From the NCBI GenBank assembly GCA_012841995.1, contig DUTQ01000250.1:1-11366 (forward strand): a DNA stretch of 11,366 nucleotides, in the 5' to 3' direction. Source of the DNA: Thermoanaerobacterales bacterium (GTDB lineage: Bacteria > Bacillota > Thermosediminibacteria > Thermosediminibacterales > Tepidanaerobacteraceae). Both the position numbers and the translations under genes were made by a program. The notes below the pieces were generated by a model. That model did not search any database and was not told the DNA's origin. It was given only the letters and a program-made list of their open reading frames with translations. Positions within the stretch are counted from its first letter, which is position 1; each line of letters opens with the position of its first letter. Of this stretch, positions 6,532 through 11,366 are shown in pieces.

Positions 6532-7071
6532 TTACCACGCCTTAAGCCTTTTGCCGGCACTATATGTGTAATTGCCGTTTTTATATACTGCCCACTCGGA
6601 AGTGGATATAAATACTCCGGTTTCGCGATTACCCCTTATTTCAGGGTATGTGCCACCGGTTGAGCCTATTACTGTGCAGTGAGTAGCCATTGACAGCAGT
6701 TGAGAGAAGGAACCCCCAATATTACATCCAAAAATGCGAATCTCGCAGTTGGGTGAAAAGACAATTTCTCCATTTTCCACCCTAGTCGCCATGTCTTTGA
6801 TATAGGCGGCTTGTTTTGTATCATGGGGCCCAGGTTCGTCATAAAAACCACTCCAGTTTGTCATAATGATGCCCCTGGGATAAGAGTGGCTGAATATCTT
6901 TAACATTCGAATGGTACCTTGATTTTTTGAAAGGCTTGTCAGCATTTCCAGAAACTCCTGACCGTTTTTGGTCTTTATCACTATATTTTTTGTCATTTCA
7001 GCCCGATGGTCAAAAGCCTCCTCTGCTCCATAACCATGAGCCGAAACAGATACGGAAACCTCTCGTGCCAT
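6532..7071 (-). CDS. small protein with caspase-like/DUF4347-like His-Cys pattern, function unknown
   Basis: A 179-residue protein from ATG 7069-7071. I do not recognise a named family with certainty. It has two strand-plus-motif blocks: hydrophobic LKIFSHSYPRG, with a histidine at residue 62, and hydrophobic IRIFGCNIGGS, with a cysteine at 116, followed by TVIGSTGGTYPE. A histidine and a cysteine at the ends of two consecutive strands is the catalytic layout of clan CD cysteine peptidases (caspase, CHAT, gingipain) and resembles the GCN-G block of DUF4347 domains. No signal peptide or membrane segment is seen, so it is probably cytoplasmic or released by an unknown route. It is transcribed alone. 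Peptidase activity is inference from pattern only. Confidence 0.7.
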   Translation of the reverse strand: MAREVSVSVSAHGYGAEEAFDHRAEMTKNIVIKTKNGQEFLEMLTSLSKNQGTIRMLKIFSHSYPRGIIMTNWSGFYDEPGPHDTKQAAYIKDMATRVENGEIVFSPNCEIRIFGCNIGGSFSQLLSMATHCTVIGSTGGTYPEIRGNRETGVFISTSEWAVYKNGNYTYSAGKRLKAW

Positions 7072-7076
7072 AAAAG

Positions 7077-7084
7077 CCACCCCT
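7077..7084 (-). promoter_or_regulatory. ribosome binding site deciding the start of the small protein
   Basis: On the minus strand AGGGGTGG lies 5 bases before the ATG at 7071. A possible upstream GTG start at 7080 falls inside this site, so the shorter protein starting MAREV is preferred over one starting three codons earlier. Confidence 0.7.
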
Positions 7085-7136
7085 ATAATGAAATTATGAA
7101 AACTATAAGTAAATTAAACAAACTTTACACTATATA

Positions 7137-7165
7137 ATTATATTCGTTAAAAAGTTTTTTGTGAT
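7137..7165 (-). promoter_or_regulatory. candidate promoter for the small protein
   Basis: On the minus strand ATCACA (7160-7165), a 17-base spacer and a perfect TATAAT (7137-7142), about 65 bases before the ATG. Its -35 box overlaps one arm of the dyad at 7157-7197. Confidence 0.45.
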
Positions 7166-7197
7166 ACTTCAATTTTCAATTCCATACTTTCACAAAA
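7157..7197. repeat. dyad in the divergent promoter region
   Basis: TTTTGTGA (7157-7164) and TCACAAAA (7190-7197) are a perfect 8-bp inverted repeat separated by 25 bases. ATACTT occurs twice in between (7165-7170, 7185-7190). The dyad lies between the putative promoters of the small protein and prsA and might be an operator or chance AT-rich symmetry. Confidence 0.35.
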
Positions 7198-7216
7198 CAA
7201 AAAAAGGTTAAAGCTA

Positions 7217-7246
7217 TAGACACAGGTATCTAAAAACTGATACACT
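7217..7246 (+). promoter_or_regulatory. candidate promoter for prsA
   Basis: TAGACA (7217-7222), an 18-base spacer and TACACT (7241-7246), each matching 4 or 5 of 6 consensus bases, about 55 bases before the prsA start. Ribosome binding site GAGGGGAA follows at 7281-7288. Confidence 0.4.
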
Positions 7247-7298
7247 ATGGAATAAGTAGAAATTATTTTATTAGAAGAGTGAGGGGAATTTTTGCAAA

Positions 7299-8192
7299 AT
7301 GAATAAACAAAAAAAGTTTATAGCTATGGTAATAGCGGTGTTATTGGTAACAATCTCAATTATCACTGCTTGTGATGCAGGTGCATTATCAGGTAAACAA
7401 AATAATGTAGTTGCTCGTGTAAATAACGAAGTCATTACAAAAGATGAATTATATGACTTGTTAGTCCAAGAAAATGGTGAGCAAGCGCTGAACTCATTAA
7501 TTGCAAACAAAATTGTTGAGCTAGAGGCTAAAAGTCAAGATATTAAGGTTACAGATGAAGATGTACAAAAGGAAATAGATAAAATAATAGAACAATCCGG
7601 AGGCAAAGAAGCGTTTGAACAATTTCTTCAAATGTATGGCTACACATTAGACGATATAAAAGAGAATATTAAGATGAATTTAAATGTCAAAAAATTGCTT
7701 GAGCCTGAAATAAAAATAGAAGAAGATGATATGAAATCTTATTTTGAAGCAAATAAGGAAAAATTTGATGAGAAAGAACAGGTAAAGGCCAGCCATATTT
7801 TGGTTGACAGTGAGGAAAAAGCAAAAGAAGTTAAGGAAAAACTAACGGCTGGTGAGGATTTTGCTAAATTGGCAAAGGAATACTCCATAGATACCAGTAA
7901 CAAGGAAAAAGGTGGAGAACTAGGGTTTTTTGCAAGGGGAGCAATGGTAAAGGAATTTGAGGATGTAGCTTTTTCATTAAAGGCAGGACAAATTAGCAAT
8001 CCAGTTAAAACAGAGTATGGATACCATATAATTAAAGTAGAAGATAGGAAACAAGCAAAAGAGGCAACATATGAAGAAAGCAAAGATAAAATAAAAGAAA
8101 TTCTTTTTGCCGAAAAACTGCCGGCTACTTATAATACCTGGCTTCAAGATAAATTCGACAAATATGAAATAGAAATTCTTTTAAAAGAATAA
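7299..8192 (+). CDS. prsA: PrsA-like foldase lipoprotein (PpiC peptidyl-prolyl isomerase)
   Basis: A 297-residue extracytoplasmic chaperone. It has a lysine-rich N-terminus, a hydrophobic stretch and a lipobox-like SIITAC with C25, so it should be lipid-anchored on the outer face of the membrane. A SurA-N-like helical region (about 36-135) precedes a parvulin PpiC domain (about 161-251; QVKASHILV, GGELGFFARG, FSLKAGQISNPVKTEYGYHIIKV). A short charged helical tail ends the protein. Such proteins help secreted proteins fold after Sec export. The architecture and length match PrsA of Firmicutes. The gene has its own candidate promoter. The strong inverted repeat downstream at 8221-8267, followed by T-rich DNA, may end its transcript. 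Confidence 0.88.
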   Translation: MNKQKKFIAMVIAVLLVTISIITACDAGALSGKQNNVVARVNNEVITKDELYDLLVQENGEQALNSLIANKIVELEAKSQDIKVTDEDVQKEIDKIIEQSGGKEAFEQFLQMYGYTLDDIKENIKMNLNVKKLLEPEIKIEEDDMKSYFEANKEKFDEKEQVKASHILVDSEEKAKEVKEKLTAGEDFAKLAKEYSIDTSNKEKGGELGFFARGAMVKEFEDVAFSLKAGQISNPVKTEYGYHIIKVEDRKQAKEATYEESKDKIKEILFAEKLPATYNTWLQDKFDKYEIEILLKE

Positions 8193-8215
8193 AGATATAA
8201 TCCAAAAAAAGGTCA

Positions 8216-8244
8216 TTGACATATGACAACATGTCATGTAATAT
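8216..8244 (+). promoter_or_regulatory. promoter of the TetR-ABC operon
   Basis: A perfect -35 box TTGACA (8216-8221), a 17-base spacer and TAATAT (8239-8244). The -10 box lies between two operator palindromes, so a bound repressor would block RNA polymerase. Confidence 0.7.
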
Positions 8245-8267
8245 CACTACATGACATGTTGTCATAT
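8221..8267. promoter_or_regulatory. double-palindrome operator, probable TetR autoregulation site
   Basis: A perfect 20-bp inverted repeat (8221-8240 with 8248-8267) around a 7-base spacer. Each arm is itself a palindrome, ATGACA-N3-TGTCAT, at 8223-8237 and 8251-8265, with centres 28 bases apart. One lies in the promoter spacer and the other at the start of the transcript. The location just before a TetR gene makes binding by its product likely. The hairpin followed by TTTTATTTT could also stop readthrough from prsA. Confidence 0.8.
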
Positions 8268-8289
8268 TTTATTTTAATAAATGTTAAAC

Positions 8290-8296
8290 GGAGTGG
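8290..8296 (+). promoter_or_regulatory. ribosome binding site deciding the TetR start
   Basis: GGAGTGG lies 5 bases before the ATG at 8302. The in-frame ATG at 8281 has only AT-rich DNA before it, so the protein starting MPKQTF is preferred. Confidence 0.8.
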
Positions 8297-8301
8297 TAGA
8301 A

Positions 8302-8916
8302 ATGCCTAAGCAAACCTTTTTTAATTTACCGGAAGATAAGAAAGAAAAAATAATAGCCGCAGCTCGAAAGGAGTTTTCAAGGGTATCTTTATATGAAGCA
8401 TCTATTTCGAACATCATAAAAGATGCAGATATATCGAGAGGGAGTTTTTATCAGTATTTCGAGAATAAAGAGGATGCCTTTTTCCTGGTTTTAGAAGATT
8501 TAATAAATATCAATGAGAAGAAATTCAAGGATATTTTGAAGGAAACACAGGGGGATTTGATAAAGTCTTTTGTTATATTTTATGAATACTTACTTCAATT
8601 CTTCACGTGCGAAAAAAATAAAAACTTTTTTAAGAATGCATTTTTAAATATGAGTCATAGGATAGAGCAGACTATGACTTCAGGGTTAAAGAAAAAAAAC
8701 AACAGTGAAAAATTCAAAGGAATTATTAAGTTGATCGATATATCAAAGTTAAACATTAAAATCAATGAAGACATTCATACTATATTTCGGGTACTTGTGC
8801 CATTGACTACAAGCAATATAGTTGAGAGTTTTGCAAAACAATTATCCTTTGAGAAATCGGTAGAATCCTATAAAAAACAGCTAGATATAATCAAGAACGG
8901 AATTTATAAAAATTAA
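8302..8916 (+). CDS. TetR/AcrR-family transcriptional repressor
   Basis: A 204-residue regulator. The N-terminal helix-turn-helix (about 10-58) has the family's typical sequence: KKEKIIAAARKEFSR, then ASISNIIKDADISRGSFYQYFENKEDAF, which includes the recognition helix. The C-terminal helical domain (about 65-204) is variable and binds an unknown ligand, expected to be a drug or metabolite. It probably represses its own operon through the double palindrome just upstream and is released when a transporter substrate appears. The ABC transporter begins 33 bases after its stop in the same direction. No cysteines or other features hint at the ligand. The family assignment is secure; repression rather than activation is inferred from operator position. 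Confidence 0.92.
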   Translation: MPKQTFFNLPEDKKEKIIAAARKEFSRVSLYEASISNIIKDADISRGSFYQYFENKEDAFFLVLEDLININEKKFKDILKETQGDLIKSFVIFYEYLLQFFTCEKNKNFFKNAFLNMSHRIEQTMTSGLKKKNNSEKFKGIIKLIDISKLNIKINEDIHTIFRVLVPLTTSNIVESFAKQLSFEKSVESYKKQLDIIKNGIYKN

Positions 8917-8949
8917 TTTTTAATCTTAAAACTAAATGGGGTAGATATT

Positions 8950-11175
8950 ATGTTTAAATTAGCTAAACACTTGAAACCTTTTGTAGGTCTAATCATCATA
9001 GCTATACTTCTCCTTTTTGTACAGGCAATGGCGGATTTGGCCCTCCCAGACTATATGTCTAATATTGTAAATGAGGGCATACAGCAAGGCGGAATAGAAA
9101 GTGCTGTGCCTGAAGCAATAAGAGAAAGTCAAATGAATAAGCTGATTATCTTTATGAGTGAAAATCAAAAAAATAAAATCATGGAAAGTTATGACTTAAT
9201 TAATAAATCAAGTAAAGATTATGATAGATATATAAAACAATATCCACATCTCTCTCAAGAGCCTGTTTATGTTTTAAAAGATATTAAACAGTCTACAATA
9301 AATGAATTGAATCCTATTATGGGTAAAGCCATATTAACTGTTTCAGCTATTGAAAAGATGCAAAATGAGGCAAAGGGTGGTTTCATCAATTTAGATGGCA
9401 AAAAAATTCCAGCTGAATCAGATTTGTTTAGTTTACTCAAAAATTTACCTGAAGATCAAAAAACTCAAATCAATGAAGAGATAAATAAAAAATTTACTAC
9501 ATTAGGAGATAAGATGATTGTTCAAGCTTCAGCCAGCATTATTAAAGCTGAATATGAAGCATTGGGAATGGATACAGATGAGATACAAAATAGGTATATT
9601 GTCAATACAGGAATGACAATGTTGGTTATTTCAATTATAAGTGCCGTTTGTATAATCGGAGTTGGATTTTTAGGTTCCAGAATAGGAGCAGGGTTATCCC
9701 GCAATTTACGCAGAGAAGTATTTTCTAGGGTACAGAGCTTTTCTAAAGTGGAGATGGATAAATTCTCTACCGCTTCACTTATAACAAGGACGACTAATGA
9801 TATAACACAGATTCAAATGCTTACTATAATTATGATAAGAATGGTTTTCTTTGCACCTATTATGGGTTTCGGTGGGATAATAAGAGCTATTGACAAAAGT
9901 CCATCGATGTCGTGGATAATAGCTGTTTCCGTAATAGCTCTTTTAATTTTAATAACAGTTGGGTTTTTTATTGTATTACCTAAATTTAAGATAATCCAAA
10001 AACTTGTAGACAGACTTAATTTGATAACTCGAGAGCATTTATCGGGAATGATGGTCATAAGAGCATTTAACAATCAAAATTTTGAGCAAAAGAGATTTGA
10101 TGAGGCCAATAGGGAGCTTACAAGTAATAATCTCTTTGTCAACCGCATTATGGCTACTATGTTTCCTACCATGACACTTATAATGAATGGCATAACATTA
10201 CTAATAGTTTGGGTAGGGGCACATCATATTGCGAATTCAAGTTTACAAGTAGGTGATATGATGGCTTTTATTCAATATGCAATGCAGATAATATTTTCAT
10301 TTTTGATGATGTCGCTTATGTTTATTATGATACCTAGGGCATCCGTTGCGGCACAGCGTATTGCTGAAGTCCTGGATACTGAGACTGAAATTACTGACCC
10401 AGAAAACCCCAAAGATTTTAGTAAAGATTTAAGGGGAGTTGTGGAGTTTAGGAATGTCTTTTTTAAGCATCATGGCGCTGAAAAATATTTATTAAAAAAT
10501 ATTAACTTTACAGCACTGCCGGGTCAAACCACAGCTATTATCGGGTCTACCGGGGCGGGCAAAAGTACATTGGTCAATTTAATTCCACGGTTTTATGATG
10601 TAACTTGCGGTCAAGTTCTTGTAGACGGCGTTGATGTTAGAGAAATTACACAGCATGAGCTTAGAAACAAAATCGGTTATGTTCCACAGCAAAGTTCTTT
10701 GTTTAGTGGAACTATTGAATCGAATCTTAAATATGCCAATAAAAACGCCTCAAATGAAGAATTAATAGAAGCTATAGAAATCGCACAAGCCATGGAATTT
10801 GTGAAAGAAAAACCCAAAGGCTTGGCAAGCGAGATATCCCAAGGGGGAGCAAATGTATCAGGAGGGCAAAAGCAGAGATTATCCATTGCCCGTGCTCTGG
10901 TAAAAAAACCTGATATCTATATATTTGATGATAGTTTTTCCGCTCTTGATTTTAAGACAGATGCAGCCCTGAGAAAAGCATTAAATGAAAAAACCAAATC
11001 AAGCACAATTATAATGGTTGCACAGCGTATTTCCACCATAATAAAAGCTGAACAGATAATAGTTCTTGATGAAGGAAGTATAGTAGGTAAAGGCACTCAT
11101 GAACAACTCATGAAAAACTGTAAAACCTATCAGGAGATTGCATTATCACAGCTTTCAGAGGAGGAATTGGCATGA
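8950..11175 (+). CDS. ABC half-transporter, degenerate-site subunit with large extracytoplasmic insertion
   Basis: A 741-residue fused permease-ATPase of the multidrug exporter type. TM1 is at about 11-35; then comes a roughly 185-residue charged, mostly hydrophilic region (about 36-220) with no membrane segment, where typical half-transporters have a short loop. TM2 to TM6 lie at about 222-246, 294-313, 321-345, 405-427 and 438-461. The ATPase has Walker A GSTGAGKST (532-540), signature VSGGQ (636-640) and Walker B IYIFDD (656-661). The catalytic glutamate is replaced by D661 and the switch histidine by Q692 (MVAQRIS). This is the pattern of the degenerate partner in heterodimers such as TM287/288 or BmrCD. 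Its stop overlaps the next ATG, so partner subunits are made together. Export of drugs or toxic compounds is inferred from family and TetR control. Confidence 0.93.
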   Translation: MFKLAKHLKPFVGLIIIAILLLFVQAMADLALPDYMSNIVNEGIQQGGIESAVPEAIRESQMNKLIIFMSENQKNKIMESYDLINKSSKDYDRYIKQYPHLSQEPVYVLKDIKQSTINELNPIMGKAILTVSAIEKMQNEAKGGFINLDGKKIPAESDLFSLLKNLPEDQKTQINEEINKKFTTLGDKMIVQASASIIKAEYEALGMDTDEIQNRYIVNTGMTMLVISIISAVCIIGVGFLGSRIGAGLSRNLRREVFSRVQSFSKVEMDKFSTASLITRTTNDITQIQMLTIIMIRMVFFAPIMGFGGIIRAIDKSPSMSWIIAVSVIALLILITVGFFIVLPKFKIIQKLVDRLNLITREHLSGMMVIRAFNNQNFEQKRFDEANRELTSNNLFVNRIMATMFPTMTLIMNGITLLIVWVGAHHIANSSLQVGDMMAFIQYAMQIIFSFLMMSLMFIMIPRASVAAQRIAEVLDTETEITDPENPKDFSKDLRGVVEFRNVFFKHHGAEKYLLKNINFTALPGQTTAIIGSTGAGKSTLVNLIPRFYDVTCGQVLVDGVDVREITQHELRNKIGYVPQQSSLFSGTIESNLKYANKNASNEELIEAIEIAQAMEFVKEKPKGLASEISQGGANVSGGQKQRLSIARALVKKPDIYIFDDSFSALDFKTDAALRKALNEKTKSSTIIMVAQRISTIIKAEQIIVLDEGSIVGKGTHEQLMKNCKTYQEIALSQLSEEELA

Positions 11176-11366
11176 GTGAAGACCAAAACAAATCGAAAGA
11201 TATTCGCACTGCAGGCGTGCGACGTAAAGGCATGGGTCATGGTGCCGGCCCCAGAGGTATGTTAATGGGCGGTCAAAAAGCCCGGGATTTCAAGGGAACA
11301 ATGAAAAAAATAATAAACCATCTAAGTGTTTATAAAATATCATTATTTATTGTATTGGTATTTGCA
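11172..11366 (+). CDS. partner ABC half-transporter, N-terminal fragment
   Basis: The first 65 residues of a gene that runs off the right edge, starting at ATG 11172-11174, which overlaps the previous stop (ATGA). The N-terminus is rich in Gly, Arg and Met (RRKGMGHGAGPRGMLMGG) and is followed by FKGTMKKIINHLSVYKISLFIVLVFA, the entry into TM1. This glycine-rich leader followed by a GT-KK-L-Y pattern is typical of YheH/BmrD-like and similar ABC exporters. The ATPase domain is not in the window, so whether it carries the intact catalytic site is expected but not seen. Confidence 0.85.
   Translation, partial: MSEDQNKSKDIRTAGVRRKGMGHGAGPRGMLMGGQKARDFKGTMKKIINHLSVYKISLFIVLVFA

Noticed and set aside
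8175..8190. Perfect 16-base palindrome ATTCTTTTAAAAGAAT at the end of prsA
   Set aside because: It has low complexity, lies within coding sequence and is not followed by a T-run.

Overview
The window looks like chromosomal DNA from a low-GC Gram-positive anaerobe of the Clostridia. The reasons are its AT-rich composition, strong G-rich ribosome binding sites, a PrsA-type lipoprotein foldase, an OmpR-type regulator with its kinase, and a TetR-controlled pair of ABC half-transporters of the kind common in Firmicutes. The genus cannot be fixed from sequence alone. There are no rRNA or tRNA genes, no CRISPR array and no intact transposase.

Layout. Positions 3-1497 hold the 3' end of a [2Fe-2S] electron-transfer protein of PyrK type, followed 4 bases later by an FAD-dependent oxidoreductase with a cysteine cluster; together they look like one redox module. 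Positions 1498-1845 are non-coding and carry two adjacent foldback repeats with related ends, then a candidate promoter. Positions 1846-3935 are a response regulator and sensor histidine kinase, two bases apart. Positions 3936-4180 hold a perfect 24-bp tandem repeat, an inverted copy of its core, and another copy of the end motif seen upstream of the regulator. Thus related 17-bp ends face each other across the two-component pair.

Positions 4181-5551 (minus strand) encode a phosphomannomutase/phosphoglucomutase. A 315-bp divergent promoter region separates it from thiamine pyrophosphokinase (5867-6514). Converging on the latter is a small unrecognised protein (6532-7071, minus) with a His/Cys arrangement that recalls caspase-like (clan CD) cysteine peptidases or DUF4347-like domains. 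A second divergent region leads to a PrsA-like PpiC foldase lipoprotein (7299-8192).

The right end is a drug-efflux-type operon. It has a perfect 20-bp inverted repeat made of two copies of a smaller palindrome overlapping a sigma-A-like promoter, a TetR regulator (8302-8916), a 741-residue ABC half-transporter with a degenerate ATPase site and a large extracytoplasmic insertion (8950-11175), and the start of its partner half-transporter, overlapping by ATGA and running off the window.

Most genes are ordinary. The parts most worth a second look are the five related repeat ends around the two-component system, the small putative peptidase-like protein, the double-palindrome operator, and the inserted domain in the degenerate ABC subunit. 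I did not find convincing evidence for a wholly new multi-gene system.
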